Notes: a model not told the origin generated them from the letters alone. Shown: positions 40,691-52,062, numbered from the stretch's first letter. The stretch: DNA of 56,992 nucleotides from Streptomyces sp. SA15 (GCF_002291145.1 NZ_NTGE01000045.1:1-56992); one strand, 5' to 3'. A program made the numbers and translations.

Positions 40691-40722
40691 CGGGCCCGGC
40701 ACCGGAGAAGGTGCCGGGCCCG
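40691..40722 (+). terminator. Terminator hairpin of the dehydrogenase gene
   Basis: A perfect 13-bp stem, CGGGCCCGGCACC (40691-40703) with GGTGCCGGGCCCG (40710-40722), and a six-base loop lie 51 bases past the stop. Confidence 0.88.
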
Positions 40723-40852
40723 ACGTATTCACACACCGTGTGCGCATCGGGCTCGCATATGCCTCTCGCACACTCTCCCCACCCGCCCACCAGGCGAGTT
40801 GACTCTTCATGCGCATGCAAGGGATGTGACGACTACGGAAAGGAGCGGACTC

Positions 40853-41110
40853 GTGACCGCCGACCCCGAACATCCCGTGGTTCATGGAGAACTCGCAGAG
40901 TTACGGCGCCGCCTCGATGTCGCGTACGCGCGCGTCGAGGGAGGGCTGAATCTGATCAATCACCGTACCGAGGAGACCGACAAGGAACTCGACGACCTGA
41001 GCAATCGGGTCGTCGCACTGGAGCACGCCCGCTGGCCGCTGCCCGCGGTCGCGGTACTCACCGCCGTGGGCGCGCTCGTCGTGACGATCTGGCAGGCCCT
41101 GGGGGGCTGA
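40853..41110 (+). CDS. Small coiled-coil protein with C-terminal membrane helix
   Basis: This 85-residue protein has a helical, charged N-terminal part (LRRRLDVAYARVEGGLNL and RTEETDKELDDLSNR) and one membrane helix at about 65-82. It resembles haemolysin XhlA-like or small phage/plasmid membrane proteins, but no function can be assigned. GTG at 40853 has AAGGAG seven bases upstream. Confidence 0.75.
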   Translation: MTADPEHPVVHGELAELRRRLDVAYARVEGGLNLINHRTEETDKELDDLSNRVVALEHARWPLPAVAVLTAVGALVVTIWQALGG

Positions 41111-41146
41111 AGGACCTGGTGGACCAGGACGCCGGTGGGGGGGAGA

Positions 41147-41692
41147 TCAGGGCTTGGCGTCCTGCCCCAGCCGCAGATGATGCAGCAGCAGTAGCGCGGC
41201 CGCCATGTTCGCGGCCGGGACCTCGCCGCGGGCGACCATGTCGGGGACGACCTTGAGGGGGACCCATTCCCGGCGGTCCGACTCGAAGTCGTCCACGGGG
41301 TGTCCGACGTACTCGCCCTCGTCGGCCCAGTAGATGTGGTGCCGGGCGTCGGTGAGCCCGTTGGACGGCTCCACGCTCATCAGGTGGTGCAGGGGTCCCG
41401 GCCGCCAGCCGGTCTCCTCCTCGAGTTCCCTGGCGGCCGCGCGGGCGATGTCCTCGCCGTCCTCGACGACGCCCGCCGCGAGTTCCCACCCCCAGCTGTC
41501 GGTGATGAAACGGTGGCGCCACAGGAGGAGGACCTCATTGGCCTCGTTCACCACCGTGGCCACGGCTACGGGCCGCAGCCGTATGAGGAAGTGGTCCAGG
41601 TGCCGGCCGTCGGGCAGTTCCACATCTGCCAGGTTGACGGTGAACCAGCGGTTTTCATACACAGTTTGTTCGTTCTGCTTCGTCCACTGCAC
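41147..41692 (-). CDS. NUDIX hydrolase
   Basis: This 181-residue protein has a complete Nudix box at 74-96 (G-x5-E-x7-REL-x-EETGW). The layout with RWFTVNLADVELPDG and the loop RHHIYWADEGEY resembles ADP-ribose pyrophosphatase-type enzymes. It hydrolyses nucleoside-diphosphate-linked compounds. It lies 75 bases after the TPR regulator gene on the same strand. Confidence 0.9.
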   Translation of the reverse strand: MQWTKQNEQTVYENRWFTVNLADVELPDGRHLDHFLIRLRPVAVATVVNEANEVLLLWRHRFITDSWGWELAAGVVEDGEDIARAAARELEEETGWRPGPLHHLMSVEPSNGLTDARHHIYWADEGEYVGHPVDDFESDRREWVPLKVVPDMVARGEVPAANMAAALLLLHHLRLGQDAKP

Positions 41693-41767
41693 GGTTCTGC
41701 CACCTTCCGTCGAGTAAGTGGCAATATCGCAGCAGGGACGATGGGGTGTCGGTGGTCGGGCGCCGGT

Positions 41768-43108
41768 CTACAGCGGTACGCGCAGTGCCCCGTCGATGAG
41801 TTCGGCCGCCTCGGACGTGCCCGCGCAGCCACTGCGCACGAGGTGTTCGCGGACGGCCCGGAGTCTGTCGCGCAGGCGCTGGGACTCCATCCCCCTGGCC
41901 TGCTCGGCCATCTGCACCGCGGTGGCCACCGCCTTGTCGGCGTTGCCCTGGCGCAGTTCGATGGTGCTGAGCATGGCGAGCCGGTGCACCCGGCCCCGGT
42001 CGTGGGCGGGGTTGTCGACGGCGGCCATGGCGTGCTCCCGTGCCGCCGCCAGCTCGCCGAGGCTCAACAGTGCCTCCGCCACTTGGACGTTGACCAGTCC
42101 CGGCTGGACATAGCCCGTCTCGTCGGGCTCGTGTCCACGCCGGATGCGTTCGGCGGCCTGCTCGGCCCGCCGGATGCACGACAGCGCGCTCGTGCCGTCG
42201 CCGAGGTGTGCGTACGCCTTCGCCTGCATCGCGTACAGGTCGGAGGCGAGCGCCGGGGTGATGTGCCTGCCGGCGGCACGCAGCGCGGCCTCGGCGAAGG
42301 CGACGGCCTGGCGGTACTCCCGCATGAACAGCGACTGGTTGACCAGGAGCGCGATCACGTACGCCCCGAGTCCCCGGTCCCCGCTGGCCTTCGCGAGCCG
42401 GAGAGCCTGGTGGAAGTAGCGCTGGGCGAGGCCGTGCGCGTCGGAGTCGTAGGCGCAGATCCCGGCGACAGCGACCAACCCGCCGGTGGCGCGGTGCAGT
42501 TGGCGGCCCGTCTCGTCGGTGTAGCTGCCGCGCAGCAGCGGGGCGGCCTCGGCGTTGAGGAAGCCGACGATCCGGGTACGGGTCGCTATGCCGCCGGCCT
42601 TGCGGTACATCTGCTCGTAGTGGGCACGGGCCGCGCGCAGCATCTCGATGTCGGCGGAGGTGACCCGGTGGCGGCCGCCGCGCGAGACGTCGACGTCCTC
42701 GGGCGGGTTCTCCCACTCCCACACGGGCATGACGGCCGGCGTGCCGGTGACCGCGGGCGCGCCCAGGATGTGCGGGCGCTGTTGCTCGTCGGAGCGCCAC
42801 AGGGCGGTGGCCCGCTCGACGAACCCCGACAGAGAGGTGCCGTGCGGGGTGGACGGCTCGCCGGGCACGCCGAGGCCGATGTCGTCGAGGGTGACGGGGC
42901 GTTGCAGCCGGGCGGCGAGCACCTCGCAGATCAGGTCGGGCACCTGGCCGCGGGGGCGCTGGCCCTTCAACCACCGTGCCACGGCGGTGTGTTCGTATCT
43001 GAGCGCGAGACCGCGCGCCCGCCCCGCCTGGTTCACATGGGCGGCGAGTCCCGCGTGCGAGATGCCCGCCTCGTCCAGGATCGCGTCGAGCAGAGTGTTG
43101 GGCTGCAT
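41768..43108 (-). CDS. TPR-containing regulator of the NsdA type
   Basis: This 446-residue protein has an N-terminal HTH-like region (about 1-75, HAGLAAHVNQAGRARGLAL and HTAVARWLKGQRPRG), a linker and C-terminal tetratricopeptide repeats (about 200-430). Streptomyces encode several such proteins; NsdA and NsdB repress sporulation and antibiotic production. I cannot tell which paralogue this is. A palindrome overlapping its predicted -35 suggests autoregulation. Confidence 0.82.
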   Translation of the reverse strand: MQPNTLLDAILDEAGISHAGLAAHVNQAGRARGLALRYEHTAVARWLKGQRPRGQVPDLICEVLAARLQRPVTLDDIGLGVPGEPSTPHGTSLSGFVERATALWRSDEQQRPHILGAPAVTGTPAVMPVWEWENPPEDVDVSRGGRHRVTSADIEMLRAARAHYEQMYRKAGGIATRTRIVGFLNAEAAPLLRGSYTDETGRQLHRATGGLVAVAGICAYDSDAHGLAQRYFHQALRLAKASGDRGLGAYVIALLVNQSLFMREYRQAVAFAEAALRAAGRHITPALASDLYAMQAKAYAHLGDGTSALSCIRRAEQAAERIRRGHEPDETGYVQPGLVNVQVAEALLSLGELAAAREHAMAAVDNPAHDRGRVHRLAMLSTIELRQGNADKAVATAVQMAEQARGMESQRLRDRLRAVREHLVRSGCAGTSEAAELIDGALRVPL

Positions 43109-43138
43109 GGGAGGCCCCCCGGGTGGCTCGGTGCCGAC

Positions 43139-43172
43139 AGAGTAGTGGGTCCGCCTTCACACGGGGTGTGAA
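43139..43172 (-). promoter_or_regulatory. Candidate promoter and operator of the TPR regulator
   Basis: On the minus strand TACTCT (43139-43144) is a good -10, 30 bases before the ATG. A perfect inverted repeat, TTCACAC-GGG-GTGTGAA (43156-43172), covers the expected -35 position. This is typical of a repressor site. Confidence 0.6.
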
Positions 43173-43338
43173 CGGAGTACTCGAATCCGCGCTGTGTGCG
43201 CGCTGTTGCGCAGAGTTTCCAGCCGGTTGACTGAAATGCCTCGCAAGAGGCCGGCCGGGCCGTCGGCTCCCCCTCGTACAGTGCGGCGGCCCGGCGCCGT
43301 CGCTGCGCTGGCTGCGCCGGGCGACCAAGGGGCGGCGG

Positions 43339-44532
43339 CTATCGGCGCGTTGTCGGCTGCGGGTGCGTTGTGGCTGGTCGCGCCCGCGCGGCGGAGCCGC
43401 ATGTGTCACTGTCCCGCGCCCCTGGAGCGCGTCTGCGTTGCCGCTCGTTCTGCAGCGCGAGTAGGGCGATGTCATCCGCAGGCACCCCGCCCGTGTGTTG
43501 CAGTAGCGCGGCAAAGACGGAACCGATGACGGCCTGAGGTGCGTCAACGGGCTGCCGACGTACAGCCTCGGACAGAGCGGTGTGCAGAGAGAAGAACCGG
43601 CCACGCGCGTCCCTCGCGTCCTCGGCTCCGTCCGTGTGCAGGACCAGGGTCTCGCCCGGCTGCAAGTGGCCACACCGCACAGGCGGCAGGTCGGGCGGGA
43701 GGGGGAACAAGCCGAGGGGCGGGTGGGGATCCTCGGTCGCGAGAGGCTCCACCCTCGTGCCGCTGAGCAGATACGGCCACGGGTGACCGCAGTTGAGGGC
43801 GCGGACCTCTCCGTCCCGGTCGATCTCCAGCAGCAGTACGGTGACGAACTCCTCGGCGACCGGGTTGTCGGGCGCCGGGCCGGCCGAGGGGTGTTCGGCG
43901 CGGGCCCGCTCGCGCAGATGCCGGGCCAGGGCGCGTTCCAACCGGCGTAGCACACCGTCGAGTTCGGCCTCGTCGTGCACGGCCTCGCGGAAGCTGCCCA
44001 GGACGGCGGCCGCCGTGCCGATGGCGGTGAGACCGTGCCCGCGTGCGTCGCCCATCACGACCCGTACGCCATGCTCGGTGGCCACCACGTCGTACAGGTC
44101 ACCGCCGATGGTGGCGCCGTGGTCGGCGGACAGCTGGGCGGCGGCGAGGTTCAGGCCGTCGACGCGTGGGGGCAGCGGCCGTAGCAGCACGCTCTGGGCG
44201 GCCTCCGCGACCTGACGGGCCCGCCTGAGCTCGCGCAGCAGGCTGTGCCGGACGTAGAAGATCAGCCCGGTGCCGACGGCGAAGAAGACGGCGCTGGTGA
44301 CCGCGCGTGCCCCGAGGCCGTTCTGCTGGGCGAGCGGACAGGCCAGCTTGTAGGTGATGGCGACGGCTCCCCAGGCGGTGGGCAGCCCGAGCGCGAGGGC
44401 TCGCCGCAACGGCCGGCGTCCTGGCCGGGATGTGCCTCGAAGCGATGTGGGAAGGCCCCGGTGACCGGGTGCCCGTGAGTCCGTTCGGGTCCGCCCCGCC
44501 CTTCGGGGAACCCCAGCCTTGATGCGGATCAT
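43339..44532 (-). CDS. SpoIIE-type PP2C phosphatase, membrane bound
   Basis: This 397-residue protein has two membrane helices (about 44-63 and 75-93) and a short coiled coil. A PP2C/SpoIIE domain follows with metal sites IGGDLYDV, MGDARGHG, HTDGAED and ADDIALL. Such phosphatases act on anti-sigma-factor antagonists. I chose the ATG at 44532, since upstream codons run into the pheT terminator. The last 30 or so residues after the normal domain end are encoded by an altered copy of a Streptomyces intergenic repeat. Confidence 0.88.
   Translation of the reverse strand: MIRIKAGVPRRAGRTRTDSRAPGHRGLPTSLRGTSRPGRRPLRRALALGLPTAWGAVAITYKLACPLAQQNGLGARAVTSAVFFAVGTGLIFYVRHSLLRELRRARQVAEAAQSVLLRPLPPRVDGLNLAAAQLSADHGATIGGDLYDVVATEHGVRVVMGDARGHGLTAIGTAAAVLGSFREAVHDEAELDGVLRRLERALARHLRERARAEHPSAGPAPDNPVAEEFVTVLLLEIDRDGEVRALNCGHPWPYLLSGTRVEPLATEDPHPPLGLFPLPPDLPPVRCGHLQPGETLVLHTDGAEDARDARGRFFSLHTALSEAVRRQPVDAPQAVIGSVFAALLQHTGGVPADDIALLALQNERQRRRAPGARDSDTCGSAARARPATTHPQPTTRR
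43351..43424. repeat. Streptomyces intergenic element, copy 3, inside a gene
   Basis: GCGGGTGCGTTGTGGCTGGT at about 43359-43378 and CCCGCGCCCCTGG at 43412-43424 match the element at 8002-8050 and 16426-16476. Here about 30 bp of other sequence replace the middle. The element lies within the 3' end of the SpoIIE-type gene and supplies its C-terminal tail. Confidence 0.75.
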
Positions 44533-44565
44533 GCCGATGGCCCCCCAATCAGGCCCTGACAGCGC

Positions 44566-44597
44566 AATCGGACCGACCCCGAAAGGCCGGTCCGATT
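44566..44597 (-). terminator. Hairpin after pheT
   Basis: A perfect 10-bp inverted repeat, AATCGGACCG (44566-44575) with CGGTCCGATT (44588-44597), has a 12-base loop. It lies 75 bases past the pheT stop and ahead of the SpoIIE-type gene. It could instead be a regulatory site for the latter. Confidence 0.55.
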
Positions 44598-44671
44598 CTG
44601 TCGACCAGATGCCCAGAAAGGGCCAATCACTGGGAGAAGTCACCCTATTGAGTGAGGTGACTGCAACGTCC

Positions 44672-47184
44672 CTAGCTCCGCAGCACCGCCCCCGTGCGCT
44701 CGCCCGCGAGGGCGACCGCCGCATCCCGAGCCGCAGAAGCCTCATCCACGGTCAGAGTCCGATCCCCCGCACGGAACCGCAACGCATAGGCCAGAGACTT
44801 CCGCCCCTCCCCCAGCTGCTCCTCGTTCTCGTACACGTCGAACAGCCGGATGCCCTCGAGCAATTCACCCGCACCCTCACGCAGCGCGGCCTCCACATCC
44901 GCATGCGGCACGAACTTCTCGACCACGAGAGCGACATCCTGCGTAGCGACAGGGAACGTGGAGATGGTCGGCGCCTGCGGCGTACCGTCCCCCACCCGCT
45001 CCAGCGCGTCCAGATCGAGCTCCATCGCACAGGTACGCGCGGGCAACCCCAGCGCCTTCAGCACGCGCGGGTGCAGCTCACCCGCATGCCCCACGACCCG
45101 CTCGGCACCGTCCGCGACGACCGCCAGCTCGGCGCACCGACCCGGGTGCCAGGGCCCGTACTGCCCGCTGCGGACGACCAGCTCCGCACCGGCCTCACGG
45201 GCCACCACCCGCGCCGCCTCCACCGCGTCGGCCCAGTCGCCCGGACGCCCCTTGCCCCACCAGCCGGCCTGCTCACGCGCGCCCGCGAGGACGACGGCGA
45301 CGTGGCGCGGCTGCTCCGGCAGCGCGGCGTTCAGCTCGGCGATCTCCTCGTCGGTGGGACGCCGGTCGACGGTCAGAGCGACAGCGACCCGCTGCTCCTC
45401 GCGCGGCAGGAACACCAGCCCGGTCTCGAACAACGCCAAGTCGTGCGAACCCCGGCCGTCATTGCGCCGCAAGGCACCGAGCAGGCCGGGCAGCAGCGAG
45501 GTACGCAGCGCCGGCTCCTCGTCGTTGAGCGGGTTGGTCAGCCGGACGACATGGCGGGCCGGGTCGTCGGCCGCCAGGCCCAACTGGTCGAAGACCTGCT
45601 CGCTGACGAACGGGTAGTTCGGCGCCTCGACGTATCCGGTCCCGGCCAGGGCCCGGCCGACGCGGCGGTGCAGCCGCTGCCGGTGGGTCAGGCCACGGCC
45701 GGACGGCGGCTTGGGCAGCGTGGAGGGCAGGTTCTCGTAGCCCTCCAGGCGGATGACCTCTTCGGCCAGGTCGTTGATCTCGAGGAGGTCGGGCCGCCAG
45801 GACGGCACGGTGACGAGCAGCTCGTCCTGTCCGTACACGTCGCAGCCGATCTCCTGAAGACGCCGTACGACGGTCTCGCGGCCGTACGTGACACCCGCGA
45901 CCTTGTCCGGGTGGTCGGCCGGGACGGTGATGGTGTGCGGCGCGGACGGGGCGATGACCTCGGTGACGCCGGCCTCGGCGGTGCCGCCCGCGAGCAGCAC
46001 GAGCAGGTCGACCGTGCGCTGGGCGGCGGCGGCCGCGGCCTGCGGGTCGACGCCGCGCTCGAAGCGGCGGGAGGCCTCGGAGGACAGCTTGTGGCGGCGG
46101 GCCGTACGGGCGATGGACACGGCGTTGAAGTGCGCCGCCTCGATCACGACGTCCGTCGTCGCGTTCTCCAGGTCGTCGTGGTCGGCGATCTCCGTGTTGG
46201 CGCCGCCCATCACGCCCGCGAGGCCGATCGGGCCGCGGTCGTCGGCGATCACCAGGTCCTCGGCGTCCAGCGTGCGCACGACGCCGTCGAGGGTGGTGAG
46301 CTTCTCGCCCGGCTCGGCGCGGCGTACGCCGATCGTGCCCTGGACCAGCCCTCGGTCGTAGGCGTGCAGCGGCTGGCCGAGTTCCGTCATCACGTAGTTG
46401 GTGACGTCGACGGCGAGCGAGATCGGGCGCATGCCGACCTTCTGCAGGCGGCGCCGCAACCAGATCGGGGAGCGCGCCTCGGGGCTCAGACCGGTGACCG
46501 TACGGGCGGTGAAGCGGTCGCAGCCGACCGGGTCGGTGACCCGCACCGGGTAGCCGAAGGCGTTCGGGCCGGGCACGTCGAGCAGGGCCGGGTCGCGCAG
46601 CGGAAGGCCGTAGGCGATGGCCGTCTCGCGGGCGACGCCGCGGATGGACAGGCAGTCGCCGCGGTTGGCGGTGACGGCGATGTCCAGGACCTCGTCGACC
46701 AGCTCGAGAAGCTCGATGGCGTCCTTGCCGACCTCGGCCTCCGGCGGCAGCACGATGATGCCGTGCGTGCCGTCGTCGCCCATGCCCAGCTCACCGCTGG
46801 AGCAGATCATGCCGTGGGACGTCTTGCCGTAGGTCTTGCGCGCGGAGATCGAGAAGCCGCCCGGCAGCGTGGCACCCGGCAGCACCACGACGACCTTGTC
46901 GCCGACGGCGAAGTTGCGGGCGCCGCAGACGACCTCCTGGGGCTCGCCGGTGCCGTTGGCCCGGCCGACGTCGACCGTGCAGAAGCGGATCGGCTTCTTG
47001 AAGCCCTCCAGCTCCTCGATGGTCAGCACCTGGCCGACGACGAGCGGCCCCTTGAGGTCGTGGCCGAGGTGTTCGACGGTCTCGACCTCAAGACCGGCCG
47101 AAACCAGCTTGGCCTGGACGTCGCGCCCGGTTTCAGTCGCCGGCAGGTCGACGTACTCCCGCAGCCAAGAAAGCGGGACCCGCA

Positions 47185-47185
<1 letters not shown>
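44672..47185 (-). CDS. pheT: Phenylalanine-tRNA ligase beta subunit
   Basis: This 837-residue PheT has, in order: an N-terminal region with [13 protein letters not shown], a tRNA-binding (EMAP-like) domain, the B3/4 editing domain, B5, a catalytic-core-like region and a C-terminal anticodon-binding FDX-ACB domain (about 745-837). Length and order are normal. Its ATG overlaps the pheS stop by one base (TGATG). Confidence 0.97.
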
Positions 47186-48369
<1,184 letters not shown>

Positions 48370-48468
48370 TCACCGACTCGTGGACGGATCGTCACGGTTT
48401 TTGGGACACAAGGGTGCCAAAGGCCGAGTCTAACGGGGCGGAGGTAGACGAATGCGCCCGCGGGCTGC

Positions 48469-49605
48469 TCAGGTCAGATATGCCGGAGCGCTCACGGGCA
48501 ACGTAAATCGGAACTCGGCGCCGCCACCGGCGGCGCGGCCGACCGTGATGGTGCCGCCGTGGGCCTCGACGATGCCCTTGACGATGTAGAGCCCGAGGCC
48601 GGTGCCACCGCGCTTGCTGCCCCGCCAGAAGCGGGTGAAGACGCGGTTCATGGATTCCTCCGGGATGCCGGGCCCCTCGTCGCTCACCGTGACCGACGTG
48701 CCGGTGTCCTCGCCCTCGCGCGGGGACGCCGTGGCCGTGATGTCGATGGTGACCGTTCCCTCGCCGTGCCGCACGGCATTTTCCAGCAGGTTGCTGAGCA
48801 CCTGGTCGATCTTGTCGGGGTCGGCCCACAGGTCGGGCAGGGGCTGCTCCACGCGCAACAGGAACCGGTCTGCGGGCAGGCCGGCCGCGACGTACGCCTG
48901 GATGTGCCGTCCGACGGCGGCCCCCATGTCGACGGGCTGGCGGCGCACCTCGAGCCGCCCGGAGTCGATTCGCGAGATGTCCAGCAGCTCGGCGATGAGC
49001 CGGGTGACCCGGTCGGCGTCCGCGTCGACGGTCTCCAGCATCAGCCGTTTCTGGTCGTCGGTGAACCTCTCCCACTTGGCGAGGAGGGTCGCTGTGAAGC
49101 CCTTGACGGACGTGAGCGGCGAGCGCAGCTCGTGGGCCACCGTCGCGATCAGCTCGGCGTGGCTGCGCTCGGTGCGGCGGCGGGCCTCGGTGTCGCGAAG
49201 GGAGACGACGACCCGGTGGACGGGCCCGGTGGGCCGTGTCCGCACGTATTTCGCGGAGACGAGCACCTCCCGACCGCCGGGGAGGAGGAGGTTGCGCTCG
49301 GGCTGTCCGACCCGGATGGCGAGCCCGCCGTACGGATCGGTCAGCTGCCACCAGCGCCGCCCCTCCAGGTCCTCTAACGGCAGGGCCTTCTCCAGCCGCT
49401 GCCCGAGGGCGTCCTCGGCGGGGAGGGCGGTGATCCGGGTCGCGGCGGCGTTGAAACAGATCACGCGCCCGTGCTCGTCCGCGACGACGAGGCCGTCGGG
49501 CAGTTGGTCGGGGTCGATGCCGAGCTCGGCGAGATCACCGGGCCGTGACGCGGGCGGGCGCCGTACCTCCCGTGCTCCCGGTGCGCTGCTCGTGCCGACA
49601 CTCAT
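48469..49605 (-). CDS. Sensor histidine kinase with PAS domain
   Basis: This 378-residue kinase has no membrane helix, so it is cytoplasmic. It has a PAS domain (about 30-140), a HisKA domain with H158 (ATVAHELRSPLTSVKG), and an HATPase domain with the N box NLLENAVRHG and G boxes DEGPGIP and GGTGLGLYIVKG. No response regulator lies nearby, so its partner is elsewhere. This gene between pheS and the SpoU methylase is conserved in Streptomyces. ATG at 49605 was chosen. Confidence 0.92.
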   Translation of the reverse strand: MSVGTSSAPGAREVRRPPASRPGDLAELGIDPDQLPDGLVVADEHGRVICFNAAATRITALPAEDALGQRLEKALPLEDLEGRRWWQLTDPYGGLAIRVGQPERNLLLPGGREVLVSAKYVRTRPTGPVHRVVVSLRDTEARRRTERSHAELIATVAHELRSPLTSVKGFTATLLAKWERFTDDQKRLMLETVDADADRVTRLIAELLDISRIDSGRLEVRRQPVDMGAAVGRHIQAYVAAGLPADRFLLRVEQPLPDLWADPDKIDQVLSNLLENAVRHGEGTVTIDITATASPREGEDTGTSVTVSDEGPGIPEESMNRVFTRFWRGSKRGGTGLGLYIVKGIVEAHGGTITVGRAAGGGAEFRFTLPVSAPAYLT

Positions 49606-49657
49606 CCCCGTATCCCACCTCTCAGGCGTCTGAGGGGCCCCCGAGCTGGTCACCCTA

Positions 49658-50515
49658 CTAGCTGTCGGTGACGGTGCGGCACCCTCCGGAGGCGCGCTGT
49701 GCACGGGCTGACGCATAGAGACATACGGCGGCCGCGGTGGCGAGGTTCAGGCTCTCGGCCTTCCCGTGGATCGGGACGCGCACCACGGCGTCCGCGAGCG
49801 CGCGGGTCTCCTCGGGGAGCCCCCAGGCCTCGTTCCCGAACACCCAGGCGGTCGGCCCGCCCATGGTCCCCTTGTCGAGCTCGTCGTCGAGATCGTCGGT
49901 CCCGGCACCGTCGGCGGCGAGGATCCGCACGCCGACTCCCTTGAGCCCCGCGACCGCATCCTCCACGGGGACGCCCACGGCGACGGGAAGGTGGAACAGC
50001 GACCCGACGGAGGCCCGTACGGCCTTGGGGTTGTACAGGTCGACGGAGGCATCGGTGAGTACGACGGCCTCGGCACCGGCGGCGTCGGCGCATCGCAGGA
50101 CGGTGCCGGCGTTGCCGGGGTCGCGCACATGGGCGAGGACGGCGACCAGCTTGGGCCGGGCTTCGAGGATCTCCTCGAACGGGGTGTCGAGGAACCGGCA
50201 GACGCCGACGAGACCCTGCGGGGTGACGGTGGTGGAGATGTCGGCGATGACCTGCTCGGAGGCCAGATGCACTCGGGCACCGGCGTCCCGGGCCTCCCCC
50301 ACGATGTCGGCGTACCGCTCCGCGGCGTCGAGCGTGGCGAACAGCTCGACCAGCGTGCCCGCGTGCCCGGCCGCCTCCCGCACGGCCTGCGGCCCCTCCG
50401 CGAGAAACAGCCGCTCCTTGCCCCGGAAGTTCCGCTTGGCGAGCCGCCGGGCGGCCAAGACGCGGGCGGAACGGGGGGAGATCAGCTCGGGGGTGGCGGG
50501 GGACATGCTGTTCAC
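49658..50515 (-). CDS. SpoU-type (TrmH) RNA 2'-O-methyltransferase
   Basis: This 285-residue SPOUT methylase has an N-terminal substrate-binding domain (FLAEGPQAVREA) and a C-terminal knot domain with VRDPGNAGTVLRCADA, VFGNEAWGLPEE and ESLNLATAAAVCLY. It methylates a ribose in rRNA or tRNA. It lies downstream of infC-rpmI-rplT but after their terminator. Confidence 0.92.
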   Translation of the reverse strand: MNSMSPATPELISPRSARVLAARRLAKRNFRGKERLFLAEGPQAVREAAGHAGTLVELFATLDAAERYADIVGEARDAGARVHLASEQVIADISTTVTPQGLVGVCRFLDTPFEEILEARPKLVAVLAHVRDPGNAGTVLRCADAAGAEAVVLTDASVDLYNPKAVRASVGSLFHLPVAVGVPVEDAVAGLKGVGVRILAADGAGTDDLDDELDKGTMGGPTAWVFGNEAWGLPEETRALADAVVRVPIHGKAESLNLATAAAVCLYASARAQRASGGCRTVTDS

Positions 50516-50543
50516 CTTCGGAGACCCTCTCTACGGACACAAC

Positions 50544-50576
50544 AGGACCCGCAGGCCTCCTCAGCCTGCGGGTCCT
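50544..50576 (-). terminator. Terminator of the infC-rpmI-rplT operon
   Basis: A perfect 13-bp stem, AGGACCCGCAGGC (50544-50556) with GCCTGCGGGTCCT (50564-50576), has a seven-base loop and lies 32 bases past the rplT stop. Confidence 0.9.
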
Positions 50577-50607
50577 TCGTCACGTCGGCTCAAACCCAGC
50601 GCGAGCG

Positions 50608-50991
50608 TCACGCAGCCTTCGGCGCGTTGACGTCCGACGGCAGCGCCTTCTGAGCGACCTCGACGAGCGCCGCGAAGGCGTTCGCGTCGTTGACGGCCAG
50701 CTCGGCGAGGATCTTGCGGTCGACCTCGACGTTCGCGGCCTTCAGCCCCTGGATGAAGCGGTTGTACGTGATGCCGTTGGCGCGGGCAGCGGCGTTGATG
50801 CGCTGGATCCACAGCTGGCGGAAGTCACCCTTGCGCTTCTTGCGGTCGTTGTAGTTGTAGACCAGCGAGTGGGTGACCTGCTCCTTGGCCTTGCGGTAGA
50901 GGCGCGAACGCTGACCGCGGTAGCCGGATGCCTGCTCGAGGATCGCCCGGCGCTTCTTGTGGGCGTTGACTGCCCGCTTGACGCGTGCCAC
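50608..50991 (-). CDS. rplT: Ribosomal protein bL20
   Basis: This 127-residue bL20 reads [18 protein letters not shown] at the N-terminus and has the normal length. It starts with GTG after AAGGAGT. bL20 is an early 50S assembly protein and in several bacteria represses its own operon by binding the infC or rpmI leader. Confidence 0.98.
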   Translation of the reverse strand: MARVKRAVNAHKKRRAILEQASGYRGQRSRLYRKAKEQVTHSLVYNYNDRKKRKGDFRQLWIQRINAAARANGITYNRFIQGLKAANVEVDRKILAELAVNDANAFAALVEVAQKALPSDVNAPKAA

Positions 50992-51080
50992 TTGTTAACT
51001 CCTTGTAGCTGGGTCACGAGGTGACCCGAGAACGGCTTGGTCCCGGTTATCGGCTGCGCCCTGCCCACGCAGGGCGCGCA

Positions 51081-51275
51081 CTACATCCCGAGGAGCTTCT
51101 TGGCCTTGGCGGCATCGCCCGGCGCCAGCTCGACGGTGCCGGCCAGGCGGCGGGTCAGCGTCGAGGACTTGTGCTCCAGGTAGTGGCGGCGGTTGGCACG
51201 CTGGCGGAGCACCTTCCCCGAGCCGGTCACCCGAAAGCGCTTCTTGGCACCGCTGTGCGTCTTGTTCTTCGGCAT
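51081..51275 (-). CDS. rpmI: Ribosomal protein bL35
   Basis: This 64-residue bL35 reads [20 protein letters not shown]. The ATG at 51275 is the conserved start, and a longer frame from 51332 is rejected. It is the middle gene of the infC operon. Confidence 0.98.
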   Translation of the reverse strand: MPKNKTHSGAKKRFRVTGSGKVLRQRANRRHYLEHKSSTLTRRLAGTVELAPGDAAKAKKLLGM

Positions 51276-51387
51276 GGCGCCGTTCTCTCCTCGTTGGTGG
51301 CGCTCCGATGCCCGGTCACGAAAACCGGGCACGGTGGAGCGTCGCTGTTGTATCGGTTATGTCCTGGGGACTCGCGTCCCCCCGGGA

Positions 51388-52062
51388 TCACGCCTCGGCG
51401 GATGCCTCGGCAGGGGCCTGGGCGTCCACGTCGTGCTCGACGTCCACACCGTTCTCGCTGTCCGCGGCGTTCTGCGAGCGGCCCGGGTTGGCCTTCGCTT
51501 CGGCCTTGCGGGCCTCCTGCGCCTGGCGAGCCTCGGCCATCGCCTCGGTCTTCTTCTTGTGCGGACCGAGGACCATGATCATGTTTCGGCCGTCCTGCTT
51601 CGGGTTCGACTCGACGAAACCGAGGTCCTGGACGTCCTCCGCGAGCCGCTGCAGCAGTCGGTAGCCCAGTTCGGGCCGGGACTGCTCGCGACCACGGAAC
51701 ATGATCGTGATCTTGACCTTGTCGCCCTGCTTGAGGAACCGGACGACGTGACCCTTCTTGGTGTCATAGTCGTGCGGGTCGATCTTCGGCCGGAGCTTCA
51801 TCTCCTTGATGACCGTGTGCGCCTGGTTCTTGCGCGCCTCACGGGCCTTCATGGCCGACTCGTACTTGAACTTCCCGTAGTCCATGAGCTTGCACACGGG
51901 CGGACGGGCGTTCGCCGCGACCTCGACCAGGTCCAGGTCGTACTCCTGCGCAAGCTCCAGTGCCTTGGCCAGGGGGACGATGCCCACCTGCTCGCCACTG
52001 GGACCGACAAGTCGCACCTCGGGAACGCGAATCCGGTCGTTGATGCGGGGCTCGGCGCTGAT
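51388..52062 (-). CDS. infC: Translation initiation factor IF-3, probable AUC start
   Basis: This 224-residue IF-3 has N-terminal and C-terminal domains of normal type, then an acidic Ala-rich tail. In frame, the conserved beginning [10 protein letters not shown] is preceded by a strong GAGGAGG site, and the codon at 52062-52060 is ATC. There is no ATG or GTG in frame between it and a TTG 29 codons upstream, which would place the start inside the terminator region. infC uses AUU or AUC in many bacteria so that IF-3 limits its own translation, so AUC is the likely start. Confidence 0.93.
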   Translation of the reverse strand: MSAEPRINDRIRVPEVRLVGPSGEQVGIVPLAKALELAQEYDLDLVEVAANARPPVCKLMDYGKFKYESAMKAREARKNQAHTVIKEMKLRPKIDPHDYDTKKGHVVRFLKQGDKVKITIMFRGREQSRPELGYRLLQRLAEDVQDLGFVESNPKQDGRNMIMVLGPHKKKTEAMAEARQAQEARKAEAKANPGRSQNAADSENGVDVEHDVDAQAPAEASAEA

